From: Icerya purchasi
Lineage: Eukaryota; Arthropoda; Insecta; Hemiptera; Monophlebidae
Assembly (NCBI GenBank): GCA_039619475.1
Contig: CM077116.1
Coordinates: 371,766,294 to 371,830,293 of the forward strand
Reading direction: 5' to 3'
DNA: 64,000 nucleotides
Shown here: positions 47,315 to 58,627 of the stretch, piece after piece
Position numbering within the stretch: the first letter of the stretch is position 1
How the letters are laid out: every line of letters begins with the position of its first letter
Made by a program: the position numbers and the translations under genes
The notes under the pieces: model-generated
The model's database searches: none
What the model saw: only the letters and a program-made list of their open reading frames with translations
Told to the model about the DNA's origin: nothing

Positions 47315-48544
47315 TATATATATACGAAAATAGCGACGAAGATTAACGAAATCGATAAAAACTGTACGTATCACTCTGCTACGGTTGCAGTTGATCCTTT
47401 GTTGACAGACGGGCGTGCCTTTGGTGGTTCAGTCTGGATTCCTGATAAATGCGGGGAGGGGACACGGTTATCGACAGTAAACGGCTAATTAAGACGTTAT
47501 TAATTACAACGAAAAACCGATTTTCAGAACGATCAAGTTGCTAGGACCATCTTGGATCGAAATTGTTTCGGTTAACGAACGGATTGATTCTTTTGTAAGG
47601 AAGGTTGGTCTTGCGAATTGACGAATAGTTGATGGATGAGAACACTTGACGAAGACTAACCGAAGACTGAATCAATACTCCATACCTTCCCTCTGGATTT
47701 TTCTGGCCTTTCTGTTTTTCCTTCGAACAATCCCCCTCTCACCGCTTGAGAAGATCCGTTCCTTTGCCGATCGATCACCGCGCGCATCCGTTAAAGGCAG
47801 AATCACTCTCGAAACGACAACCCCACAGCCAGCAACTGGCTCTCATTTCCTCACACATTCACTTACTCAACACGTTAATTAATTTTTTATTTCTTTTTTT
47901 TATTTAACAATTTTTACGTTTTTTGTTTATTTTGTTATAACTATGTAATGTGCACATTACAAGATGTAGCTCTTGAAGCGGTAGGTGGAATTCTACTTGA
48001 AGCAATTTTTTCCGATACAAATAGTCGCATTGATTTTCTTTCTGGGCTTTTTTGATTTGATGTCAAAAATTTCAGACTCGGTGTCATTATTACACTAATG
48101 TCATCACTAAAGTCTAAGTCATTGTCATCGAAAATAGTTATTTTTTCCTTCATCGGCTTCATCCAAACTTAATATTACACTTACTAATCGACGCGATGTA
48201 CAATGTGGACCATCGACCATAATCGTACTTCCACTAGCTGTTTTTGTTACACATAATCGCGATAAAAATGGGAAAATGTAAAAATAGTATTTTACCAAAG
48301 AAAAATATTTTAGAAAATTATTAAATTAAAATTTATGAAATTACAGTACGAATATAAAAACAAGTTCAGTCAAGCATACTGTTTAATACGCTGAAGATTC
48401 CATGTGTCAAATTAACGATAACTATAATTTATAATTTACACTTACATAATACTACATTCAAAACGAAAACATGAGTAATCCATAAATACCTGACTTGGGA
48501 AGTCCGCTAATCCGAACTCCAAAACCGTTTTCACATGCTGAATC
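47315..48544. other. Intergenic DNA, no gene called
   Basis: Contains a moderately GC-richer part (47390-47870) without clear coding. A 73-codon minus-strand frame (48162-47941) beginning MKPMKEKITIFDDNDLDFSD has ordinary protein-like composition, but no family recognised; see findings. Confidence 0.4.
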
Positions 48545-49010
48545 TAACCTAAGTTTTATTCGGAAGGCAAAAGTAACCCCATTTCTTGCTTGGACGCTGA
48601 AAATTCACCCCAGTTTCCCCAAAATTCCTTAAAAATTCCTCTTCCCGATCCCCCACATTTCTGATAATCTGAACCGTTTAAAAATTAACCTAAGTATAAT
48701 ATTTCAAGTCTAAAACTATCCCAAGTCTCTGTTCGCCCCTCCTAACCACTGCACTGCCGCGATTTTTCAAATTCGAAGACTAAGTATAAAAATTCCAAAA
48801 TTAACCTAAATATAATATTTAAAAACCTGAAATTAACCTAAGCCCGTCGCTACTCACACCTATAGTCCGATCCCGCACACGTTTCAGTCGTCTCCATAAA
48901 AGCGCACAAGCCGATCCCGCACACACGTCGTCGCATTTTTTTAAAAAATTCAAAGCTCAAGTACAAAAATTTCAAAATTAGCCTAACAACCTAATGCAAC
49001 TGACGATTCC
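48545..49010 (+). repeat. Remnant of a second foldback-family element
   Basis: This stretch follows the order of the left arm between about 22290 and 22930. Matches include a residual terminal unit (gcttggacgctgaaaattca), caagtctctgttcgcccctc (compare caagtctccactagccccgc), gactaagtataaaaattcc, gaaccgtt..aaaattaacc, and the tcccgcacac-rich block. The resemblance is clear in order and wording but diverged, so this is an old, truncated relative. It shows the giant element is one of a dispersed family. Confidence 0.72.
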
Positions 49011-49057
49011 AAAACAGAAAAAAAAATAAAATAATAATTTGAAGGATAATTAGCTGG

Positions 49058-49262
49058 AGAAAATTGGAACTCCTCGATTATTTGAAATTGTGACTTCGTA
49101 CAGTGAACATTGAAAAAAACATATTCAAAACGTTTAAAATTTTTCAAAGTTTTCTTTATTGACCATCCTTATTCATTTAATTCGGTAAGTACAAGCATAC
49201 ATTGATTTACTCATTTTTCTCAATGATTTTTATTTTATACAATACAATACGCTATCATAAAG
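49058..49262 (+). repeat. Dispersed repeat, copy b
   Basis: Partner of 43526-43735. It immediately follows the foldback-family remnant. Confidence 0.6.
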
Positions 49263-49523
49263 ATCAGTAATACAAATTCAAAGTTTATTATAATACTCTT
49301 ACAAATTGAAATAATTTATTTCCCTTTCATGAATTTATTACTTTTTTTTTGTTTGATTTCCTCCGAGTGTTCTTATTAATGTTTTATTAAAAAATATATC
49401 TGTAATTCAGTGTGCATACAAAGATAAAAAATGTTATACATTTTTGTTTACGATAAAATTTCATACATTTTATATTATTTTACGTTATATTAATTTCCTC
49501 ATGTGCATGAAACGTATTTTTCT
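49263..49523. other. AT-rich spacer
   Basis: No feature recognised; bounded on the right by the 3' tail of the I-clade LINE. Confidence 0.5.
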
Positions 49524-49897
49524 TTATTATTATTATTACATTAGAATATACAGGCGCCGGCTGCTCAAACGGGCCATGCGCGCTTGGGGAACGGAAGAGA
49601 TACTAAATTGAACTTCGGAAGTTAAGGGAATGAAGGAATTGGAACACACTGCAGATATGACAAGAAAAATCAACTAGGAGTTATGGTGAAGAAGGGGGAG
49701 ACCATGTTGGGCTCTAAGTGCCATAAGAGAATTACAAGATGTTAGTAAGTAGGGAATGGAAAGCTGTGTTCTTTGGTAAACGGGACAAAGAGGGGTATCG
49801 ATGTGTTGTAAGAGATATGAGTGGGTCAGGCGGGAATGGAAAATCCTTAGTCTGGTAAGTATAATATTTTTCTTCCTCGAACGGAACGGAAGGGGAT

Positions 49898-51718
49898 CTA
49901 ATATAGAGGGTCAGGTTTAAGAAGGAATAGGTGGTTTTGTTGATTAGAGCTCCATAATCGTTTCCAGGATTTAATTATAAGGGATTTCAGGAAAGATTTC
50001 ATATCGTTGGTAGAAGAGAAGTACGAGGATATGGATGGAAGCAGGGATGCCTCCCTAGCAGCTTTGTCAATGACCTCGTTACCGGGGACACCAATATGGC
50101 TAGGGATCCATATTAAAGATATAAAAATTTGGGATGGAATAAGGAGATCGTGAAGGAGAAGGATGCGTTGTACAATTGCATTATCCGTGTAAAAGTTGTA
50201 GAGAGTCATTAAAACACTGAGTGCATCTGTAAGGATGGGGTATTTAGAAAGAGGCGGAGCGGAGGAGAGGAATTCAAGACACTTTAAGATAGCGAAAAAC
50301 TTAGCCGAAAATACAGAGCAGGATTTCGGAAGCCGGAAGCGATGTGTGGGACTGGTGCAAAGGGCTCCAGTGGCTATTCGGGTGGCTGAATGCTGGATAG
50401 AATCTAAGGATGACAATAGATCCCGAGTCGCCAAACAGAATGCTTGACAACCGTATTCTAATTTAGACCGGATTAATGATTGATATAGCAGTAATAATAT
50501 TTTCCGGTCGCCTCCGTTACGTCTATTATTAATCCGCTTTAATATACCAAGACTTTTAATGCATGTCCTCTTGAGATCCTTAATATGTACGTTCCATAGA
50601 AACGTGCTGTCGACTGTTACTCCGAGGTAGCGTATCTTCTCTTGGAAATGTAGTTCTAAGCTGTTGAGGAAAATTCGAGGCCATTGGCAGTATTTGGCAG
50701 TCCGATGAAAATCTACATATGTTGTCTTTTTTGCAGAGAATTTGAAATCTCGCGCAGACGCCCATTTAGAGAGATCGTTGATGCAGACTTTGCTTGCTCT
50801 GGTGGGCGAAAAGGATTCAAATGTTACCACCAAATCATCCGCAAATCGGCGCTCGGAAGGCTGGCTGGAAGTCATTGATGACTAGTAGGAAAAGTGGTGC
50901 GCTGAGGACACATCGTTGAACACCTAACTTTGATTTGCTTGTTCGTTAGGAAGCTTTGGATAAGACTGGTCATGCGACCACGGATTCCTCTTTTGTGCAG
51001 GCTTAGTAAGAGCCTGATATCTCCATACCGTGTCATAAAGAAGACAGCATATAAGTGCTTATGGTTAATAAATGCCTTCTGAGCCCTGAACGATAGCTTG
51101 AATTGCTGAGCGGTATTTGCGGAATCCATATTGGTGTAGAGTAAATACGTTGTTCATTTTGAGGGTCCAGATTAACCTTTTTTGAACGATTTTTTCTAAT
51201 AGTTTTCCCAGAGTACTTGTTAATGCAATAGACCGGTAGCTAGTTGTTTCCATTTTTACTTTTCCTTTTTTTAATATTGGGATTACTGCGGCTATTTTTC
51301 ATCTCGTAGGGATTATTCCTTCATTCCACAATCTGTTCAGGATATGTAATAAATATAATTTAGCCGATAAATGTAGATGTTTTAACATAACAGGATGAAC
51401 GTTGCCCGGCCTTGGCGAGGAACCATGGATATAATATTGGATACAATATTCTAGTTCTCTTAGCGATGCGGGGCAATTGTACTCTTCCTTGTTACTGGAA
51501 TTGAAGTTCAATGGAATGATTTCTGTCCTTTGTTTAAGACGCATAAATTTTTCGAAATAGTTCAAATCAGACGATACGGCGGAGAAATAAAAAGCTAACA
51601 TGTCGGCCATTTCGTTAATGTTGGTAATAGGTAAACCGTCTTTGAATAAAGCGGAGATAATCTTGTGGTTTTTTCCATTGATCAGATGGATTTTCTTCCA
51701 CACAACAGAAATGGGCAC
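49898..51718 (-). pseudogene. I-clade LINE ORF2: RT and RNase H, frameshifted
   Basis: Frame 51718-51299 covers the pre-RT region (SSPRPGNVHPVMLKHL, LNRLWNEGIIPTR). Frame 51253-51065 has YRSIALTSTLGKLLEKIVQK and HQYGFRKYRSAIQAI. Frame 51129-50872 continues with KRGIRGRMTSLIQSFLTNKQ. Frame 50875-49898 (325 codons) has RRFADDLVVTFES (catalytic Asp pair), RYLGVTVDSTFLWNVHIKDL, RSKLEYGCQAFCLATRD, then RNase H (ILTDALSVLMTL, LIWIPSHIGVPGNEVIDKAA). In RNase H the D-G-S start and the H-x-G-x-x-G-N-E-x-x-D motif are recognisable. The C-terminal zinc-binding tail is lost. At least three frame breaks. Confidence 0.9.
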
Positions 51719-51826
51719 ATGCCGATTAATAGACGATGTAAAATCTTGCCAGCATTTCCTTTTAGCTGCCCTAATGAGAGTATGTGCATATGCACGTCGT
51801 TTGCGATAATTAATAAGGTTTGTTAT

Positions 51827-52790
51827 TTAATTGCTCTTTTTTAGTACTCGCAATGCCTTTTTACGGAGATTTATTGCCTTTGCAATATTATTGTTCCACC
51901 AAGGAGCACGTTTCTTTGAAGATGGAGTAGACGAGGACAACGGTATAGCTAAGTGTCCAGCTTCAATGATTTTTTGTGTTAGAAATTCGACATCTTCTAC
52001 GTCATCAAAATGTCTGGAGTGGATTTCGGTGCTCTCAGTGAACCCTGGCCAGTTGGCTTTTTTTATCTTCCATTTCCGGCACCGCGACGATTGAAAGCTG
52101 GAGACGTTGTATAACAGGAAGATGAGATAGTGGTCGCTATCACAAAGATCTTTGCGGCTTTGCCAGTCAACTTGATCGATAAGATCGACGGAGATCAGCG
52201 TAAGATTAATTGACAAAAATCGCCCGGTTTTTGCATCGATGTGAGTTGGTTGATCACATTTATTTATTAAAGTAATGTTATGGTTCTTGAAAAGTAGGTT
52301 ATTAATTTGGTTTCCTCTGGAATGCTGATATCTGGAGTCTCACGTATAGCTGTGCGCATTGAAATCGCCGAAAAGAATATACGGTTCTGGTAACTAATTT
52401 ATAATGTCTTCAAAGTCGTATAATGAAGTTTGCTGGTTTGGTGGAATGTAAATATTGCATATTTGGTTGGGTTCCGGTGAATTGCTGGGAGTGCTGTTGT
52501 AACCGTAACTGCTTGAATATCGGAGATAATTGAAAGCGGAATTGTTTGTGGAATAGAATCATGTATCAACGTTAAAAGTTCTCCAACTGCTACTGAATGA
52601 GAGATATCATCGAATCGGAATGGCTTGTAACTACAAATTGAAAAACACTGATTAGGTTTCAAATGGGATTCTTGGATGCATATCAAGAGTGGTTGGTGTT
52701 GAGCTATCAGCGTTTGTAACTCGACCAGGTGTGAGAATGCACATTAATATTCCATTGGAAGATTTTACTCGTGATTCATTAGATCCGTTT
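51827..52790 (-). pseudogene. I-clade LINE APE endonuclease, frameshifted
   Basis: The reading starts near 52780 with LKIFQWNINVHSHTW (the Q-W-N metal-site motif), then MICIQESHLKPNQCFSICSY (catalytic Glu of Q-E-S-H-L-K) in frame 52686-52399. Frame 52216-51827 has ISVDLIDQVDWQSRKDLCDS and DHYLIFLL (the S-D-H catalytic triad end), followed by the linker APWWNNNIAKAINLRKKALR. Frame breaks separate these parts. Confidence 0.82.
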
Positions 52791-53299
52791 CTGAGCCGGA
52801 GATACTAGCAATCACTGCGTTAACCAGCCTGGTTAACTTGTTTTTGGCTCCCTGTCCTACTATAAAATTCTTCACGATAGGGGTAACGAGTTAAAAAGTT
52901 TTTTAGGATCTATATCCATTTGTTTAACTGCTTTAACATAATTCGTTTCAGTGAGAATAGCAAACATGATGTATTAGAACTGCTCTGGAGTAACATCATA
53001 ACGATCAGCGTTTTCCTCCATTTCTTCTTTGGTCGCCTTAATTGTTTCCAATAATTTGTCAGTTTTATCCTCCGCTGGTTTCAGCTTCTTAGGGTTGGAA
53101 TGTGTCTTTCTGGGTTTTTTCCTAAAGTTGCTTCGATAGATAATGACGACGTAGAAGAAATCGTTCGTTTGAATGATGGGATCGGAGTGACTGTAGGGTA
53201 TCCGTTATCCATGAGCCGGGCGTCAGTTTGTGTTTCATCTTTAGATCCCTCAGTAGAGGACAGAACTGTACAATCATCTACCGATTGAGTCCTATTGTC

Positions 53300-54019
53300 G
53301 GTCATTAACAGATCTGGACATTGGACCGATGGGTGGCCTTTATGCTTGCATCGGTAGCATATTGAGCTTTCTTCCGCTAAAAAAAGTCTGATAGGTGGTG
53401 TCGTCGTGAGTGACTACTAAGGAGTCGGGTATAAGCGGAACTGACTCGGGGCCGCATAAAACTGTTTTTTGTTTGTCAGAATATGGGCTAGGGCAGATGA
53501 TGCCAAGCCTGCTCCCATTATAGTGATAAGCGATAAAGGAATAATATTATGCTTTTTTAATTCGTCCTCGATCACATTGGTTGGGATACTAGGACAAACA
53601 TGGGGAATGATAATTCGTTTTTCTGGATTAATTAAGCGACGGATGTTAATCGTTTGGTTATTAATCGTCACAGCTCGGTTTTGGTTGATTATATCATCCA
53701 CTATTTGCTTCGAAGTGAAGAAGATACAGAATCTTTGATTCGATATGCGGTAAGCTGCTATAATGTCCTGCAGGTTGACAAATTCAATGATTTTTTCTAC
53801 ATATTCATGCTGTCGGACGCCATCGATAGTGGGAATCACAATTGCATGAGTTTTGTCTAAGACTGGTTCTTTGTTAACAATTCCTGCGTTAGACGCGGAT
53901 GATGTTTGCTGATTCGTTGGATTTGACGTAATAGCTAGGTCTGTGAAGGAGGTTGTAGTATTATGCTTTGCAGATATGTCTGTTTGACTCAATGTTAGGT
54001 AGATTTGGAAAATTCGCAC
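53300..54019 (-). pseudogene. I-clade LINE ORF1 (gag-like, CCHC knuckle)
   Basis: The main frame, 54019-53417, encodes a 200-residue gag-like segment: IPTIDGVRQHEYVEKIIEFV, DIIAAYRISNQRFCIFFTSK, NNQTINIRRLINPEKRIIIP and AHILTNKKQFYAAPSQFRLY. After a break, CYRCKHKGHPSVQC near 53360-53315 is a CCHC zinc knuckle (C-x2-C-x4-H-x4-C). A Ser/Thr-rich tail follows (53305-53081). In intact relatives this protein binds the element's RNA. Confidence 0.85.
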
Positions 54020-54170
54020 TGGTAAGTGAGAATGTTTTGTTTTTTGGCGGCTTCGTGGTCATTTTGTTGCTTGCAGTTTTGAAAATATTGGATCGGTATC
54101 TTTTTACGGTTTTGACGGCGTGGTATATTAAACCCACATCTGAGTACGAGAATATTATGTAGTTATATGC

Positions 54171-55306
54171 TACCGCCGGTTTAAAGAAAACCGGCTAGTA
54201 CGAATAAAGATCAACGATTGTTAAACTAAACGTTCAAAGCGATAATGGTTAGTCCGGCGTTATCAGTTACGATAAGATAAAATCAAATAAAACGATTTCA
54301 CCGTTAATTTCTTCTTATCAGACGACTGTAGCAAGAGCGAAACTAAAGCGAACATACAAGCTGCTACTTTTATCACATCAAAAATTTAGCGTACCCTGTT
54401 TTGGATAAAATTATTAGGCGTGAGCAGAACATTACAAAATAAATATTCGTAGACCGATCAGCCACGCTGTATCTTACGTACATCAATCTCAACTGTTTTG
54501 GAAAAAATATATCGGTAAGTAAATGTCTGGTTTTTATCTTTCAAATTATTATCACACAACCATTTAAAGATTTTTATTCACAGAATTTTACATTTCACGT
54601 TAATTTTTCGTTAGTTCCATCAATTTCTCCTCATTTCTTACACATTATACTCGAACTAAATTACGAGTGTAGTATAGTAACATTTTTCATTATTTGTGTT
54701 GTGTTATGTATTATACTGTATACATGCATTATCTCTTTCTATATATACATATATATATATATTTGATTCGTAAAAAATATTTTTCACATACTATTATTGA
54801 AATTTAAAAAAGTTTATTTTTTACGTGTTTCAAAGAAAAACAAATTTTTGTATTTTACAATACACATCCGGAATTATTTATCACACCTACAAGTTTTATT
54901 TTATGTTTATTTTTTCTTAAATACTTTCGCTTAATTAATCACAATTTTTAATTTGTTTTTTTAGCACGGTGTTGATTGCACAAGGAGCAGTCTTCGCACG
55001 AAAATTTTTGGAAAATGACCCCTAGGCCATAAGACAGAAGAAAAAAAATAACAATAAATTAAAGTAAATATGAATCAAAATTGCATTTACTCAGTAATAA
55101 AAATAAAAAATAAATATATATATATTTTTACAATATAATTCAAAAAAATATGTATACTGTCATGGACAATGTAGGGGTATTATTTTTGAATTATATCTCG
55201 AAACATGCTGACATTTTAGTGATACTTTTAAGTTGTAAAGAGAAAAACATTAATTTTAATAATTACAAAAAATTTCACGATGTAAAAAAAAATAAATCTT
55301 TTTAAC
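54171..55306. other. AT-rich intergenic DNA
   Basis: Near 54174-54194 an 8-bp stem (gccggttt with aaaccggc) is followed by tag and T, a Helitron-tail-like shape, but no head was found. Otherwise AT-rich with (TA)n at 54738-54762. No gene recognised. Confidence 0.45.
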
Positions 55307-55591
55307 ATGTATATTCTTAATATTAAAAAAAAAGAATGTGTAGCGGCTATAGATAACAAAAAGGAAGATTTTGATTATATTTTAAATTTATTGCATAACT
55401 CAATAAAAAATTTTAAGTTTAGTAAAAATATATTCGACGATGGAGAGTGGGTGTATACCACCGATTACATTCATAATGCATTAGATTACAAAGCGTTAGA
55501 TGATAAAGTTTTTTATATCATTTTCCATAAAATGAAAGAATACGACTCATCTTATATTTACCGTACAAATTTATTGTCGGTATATTTTTAA
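55307..55591 (+). CDS. Small ORF of unknown function (94 aa)
   Basis: An ATG-to-TAA frame encoding an acidic/basic, soluble-looking 94-residue product (starts MYILNIKKKECVAAID; contains NIFDDGEWVYTTDYIHNALD). There is no signal peptide, membrane helix or low-complexity repeat, which is unusual for a chance frame in such AT-rich DNA. I do not recognise a family. No TATA, splice sites or poly(A) signal can be tied to it; aataaa occurs downstream near 55793. Alternatives are a host microprotein, a captured gene from a virus or symbiont, or chance. Third positions are strongly A/T, like the surroundings. Confidence 0.3.
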   Translation: MYILNIKKKECVAAIDNKKEDFDYILNLLHNSIKNFKFSKNIFDDGEWVYTTDYIHNALDYKALDDKVFYIIFHKMKEYDSSYIYRTNLLSVYF

Positions 55592-56104
55592 TTTTAATTT
55601 AGAAAAATTTGAAAAGGTTATTAATACAAATAATTAGAATGTAACACTTAATTTCATCCCGCATGAAAAAAAAATTAACTATTTTAGATAGTTTTAACAT
55701 TATAATCAATGAAAGAAATACATATGTTGTTGTTTTATCGGAAATATTTTTTCTAAACAAAATTTATATTCTCGTATATATTACTTTCGTATAAATAAAG
55801 AAAGGAAAAAAAAAAAAATTTTATAAAATCATTTAGGGTCCCTGCTAATTTGTAACAATCACGCTTATTTTCAAAAGTCGTTTTCCAATTACGAAATAAA
55901 CAAGGTTTATTTCTACTATTTCTATACCAAATTATCGAGTTGATTTCAAGTTAAAATAACACCTTCAGGGCCGTATTTGAAGGGGGTTTTCAGGGTTCAA
56001 CCCATCCACGAAATGTCTGCGAAATAATAACTGCTTGAATTAAATGGACCGAAATTCAGAATAAATTTTTTTTAAATTTTTGACAAGAGAAAAGAAAATT
56101 AAAA
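55592..56104. other. AT-rich intergenic DNA
   Basis: No gene or element recognised; an A-rich tract lies near 55801-55819. Confidence 0.5.
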
Positions 56105-56200
56105 TTTCTATGAGTCTTGCGTGTGTACACCTGCGTTGCATATAATAATTGCCTAGTACACTACCTATATCTGTACAGCTGAGTGAATTCTATGGAAATG
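56105..56200 (+). mobile_element. SINE-2 copy 2, 3' tail only
   Basis: The stretch gagtcttgcgtgtgtacacc ... tgcgttgcatataataattg ... cctagtacacta matches the 3' end of SINE-2 at 63941-63997 almost base for base. It is therefore a strongly 5'-truncated copy. It extends a little past the window-edge copy (tatatctgtacagctgagtg). Confidence 0.75.
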
Positions 56201-56239
56201 ACTATTTTTAATTTTTTAAATTTTTTATTATACTATCGC

Positions 56240-56520
56240 TCGTTTGCCGTGTATAACTGTCAGGATCATTATGGCACGGCAAGCATGGGAGTTATTACAG
56301 TTTACCTAAAAGGTTATTTATGTTAAGGAAAGATAGCACTGTTTGAACCTGTTCTGGGCGTTTGGACAAAAAAACATGTAGCGATTCGTCCGTATTTATC
56401 CTTAATTGTTTACATTGTTTCAGGAGGTGCCCGACATAAGGTACCACTGCTGCATTGCAAAATGGACAAAAAATTGGCGGAGGGGCTCTCTGAAGGATTG
56501 ATTATGGGATACGAATTTTT
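56240..56520 (-). mobile_element. LINE 3' coding end fragment, minus strand
   Basis: Minus-strand translation gives ILQCSSG-type residues in one frame, and in another CPFCNAAVVPYVGHLLKQCK, QLRINTDESLHVFLS and EQVQTVLSFLNINNLLGKL before a stop. C-x2-C, H-L-L-x-x-C is the zinc-binding tail after RNase H of I/Jockey-group LINEs. 5'-truncated. The family is neither LINE-A nor LINE-B. Confidence 0.6.
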
Positions 56521-56630
56521 TATTGTAGTGTTCAAATATTGCATATACAATAATTGACTACGAGTCTTTAGTGTACTATTTATAAATAAATACATTTCAT
56601 GATAATACTCGCGCGCACACACACACATAC

Positions 56631-56636
<6 letters not shown>

Positions 56637-56688
<52 letters not shown>
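56637..56688. repeat. (TA)n microsatellite
   Basis: Roughly 25 TA units, with a short CA run just before (about 56614-56628). Open frames across it are artefacts. Confidence 0.95.
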
Positions 56689-56689
<1 letters not shown>

Positions 56690-58496
56690 TTGTATATTAT
56701 ATAAAAAAGCGAAAATCTGGAAATATTTGAAAGGTACATCAAATTATTGACATATCGTTGCAACTACTAGGCCTATGAAGCTGAAAATTGGCATCCAATA
56801 CAACGATACTACGTATTAACGCCATCTAAAAATGCATTAAAAAATTAAAATATTATAGGGGTGAAAAAGGGGGTAAAAGTCAGAAAATCGCTTTTTAAAA
56901 AATTAATAATCACGCTACAACCAAAACCATTTACACTAGATAATTGAAATTTTACATGAATGAACATTACTTATTTACTGAAGATGTCAAATACGAACGC
57001 TTTTTTGAAAATTCAAACTTAAAGACGTGGAAAAGGATAAAAAACCATTTTCCAAAAAATACATAAACCTTTATATTTTCGGTAGAAATGAGTTATCAAA
57101 TTATAGTTTTGTCTTAATTTATATTTGTTTTAAGTACCCTAAAATTTAATTGTATCGAAAATTTCACCCCGTTTTTGGCATAAAATAATGATTACGCCTC
57201 AGCCGAAACAATTTGCATTGATTATCAGAAAGCCCATTTGATCACACCATATACCGAAAATATCAAATGAGAATGATCTTTTAAAAAATTGAACTTTATG
57301 AGGTAAAAAGTGGTTGAAAACTGTTTTCAAAAAATAACTATTATATATTCGTAATAAATAGGTTTACCATATTATAATATTTACGAAGGTTGTCCCATTT
57401 TTTTTATATCTTCGGAATTTTAAAAGTAAAGAAGGGTTATAATCTATTTTTTTCGAAAAACTTAATATCACACAACAACCTGAAAAGAAGAATGCTCTAT
57501 GTATTTAGCTCGGTTTCGGATTAAAATGGTTTAGAAACTGTAATTGTTTAAAATTCAAATAGCCAATTATTAGGAGGAGACAGAAATATTTCTGTCAAAC
57601 AGTTTTTATCGCATCCAAAAAAAGTAAGAAAACATACTTTTCTCATAGTGTCCTTGGGCTATACTACTACCCAGGCATACTGAAAAATGAAGCAATTTTT
57701 GGGAATTTTTTTCTCGATTACTAAACAATGAATCAAAATAAGGTTTTGAGACTTTATTGTATATGTATTAAGATGTATAAAAATATTTTTTATTTACATT
57801 TAAGATACAAAATGGTGTGATGGCACTAGGTAATCGGAGCAAATGTTTTTTTCGACGAGGAAAACGACATGCAAAGTAGCAGTCTCCGTACGCGACCTAG
57901 AGGATTTTTTTTTCTCTTCTTAATCTACATTAGTTTTTCTTTGGAAGTATACAAGGTTTTCATTTTTTTTTTAAAAACTCACAAATTGGCATCCGTTTTT
58001 ATTTTTTTTTATTTATTTTTTTTTTTTAGTAAAAAACGATCTTAAATTGTTTATTGCAAATGTAGAGTTATTTATCAATCACCGGCGATAATTTCTTTTA
58101 AACAGAATAACGAGTTGTAAATCTTTGTTCGGTTTTGATATCCATAGTATGAATTGATAAGCGCGCGATTACACTATAGTCTGTATATGGCAACTGTAAG
58201 TTCACTTCGTTCACACAGCTGTGTATGCTCGTATTGCTATAATGACGACGCTCGTTCTGCGCTTGTTCTGCTGCCGGAAAAAGAATGGACTTCGTGTTTC
58301 ACTCGTTTTTTGACCCCGCTAGATAACGTCCTTTCGCCACACTTGGCTTACCGCCCTTCGTATTTAATATATTAATATAAAAAAATAGCTTTATTAAAAA
58401 ATAATTTTTTGCCTATTCTCGCATTCATAGGTGAAGTTACCGTTCGTATCTTTTTTCCTAGACAAATTTAAATTTTACAATAATTCGCTTATTATT
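56689..58496. other. Intergenic DNA, no gene called
   Basis: AT-rich. Between 56740 and 57480 phrases such as gggtgaaaaagggggtaaaa and attacgcctcagccgaaaca recur loosely (tcacgctacaaccaaaacca at 56909, attacgcctcagccgaaaca at 57190, tcacacaacaacctgaaaag at 57470), suggesting a diverged tandem repeat of about 280 bases. A GC-richer patch at 58150-58345 has no recognised product. Confidence 0.4.
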
Positions 58497-58627
58497 AAAA
58501 AATTAATGAATAAATAAATTAATAAAATGAATAAATAAATTAATAAAATAAATAAATAAATTAATAAAATTAATAAATAAATAAATAAAATAAATAAATA
58601 AATTAATAAAATTAATAAATAAAAAAA
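58497..58627. repeat. AATA/ATTA low-complexity repeat
   Basis: A run built from aataaata and aattaata units, about 130 bases, with a higher-order echo (aaattaataaaattaataaa appears twice). Confidence 0.9.

Larger units (their letters stand above)
49524..54170 (-). mobile_element. I-clade non-LTR retrotransposon, nearly full length, decayed
   Basis: On the minus strand, in order: ORF1 (gag-like) from about 54019 with a CCHC knuckle near 53352; APE endonuclease (about 52780-51830); RT (51718-50500); RNase H (50250-49990); and a 3' untranslated region ending in a TAA repeat, seen as attattattattaca at 49526-49540. TAA tails and RNase H are features of the I clade. About 4.6 kb remains, slightly under the 5-6 kb of full elements. 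Stops and frameshifts break both ORFs, so it is inactive, but domain order is complete. Confidence 0.9.

Noticed and set aside
50235..50878. Plus-strand frames of 64-70 codons
   Set aside because: They overlap the RT/RNase H of the minus-strand I-clade LINE, which explains the sequence better.
54174..54199. Helitron 3' end (stem followed by ctag and T)
   Set aside because: The stem abuts the CTAG without the usual gap and no matching head lies nearby.
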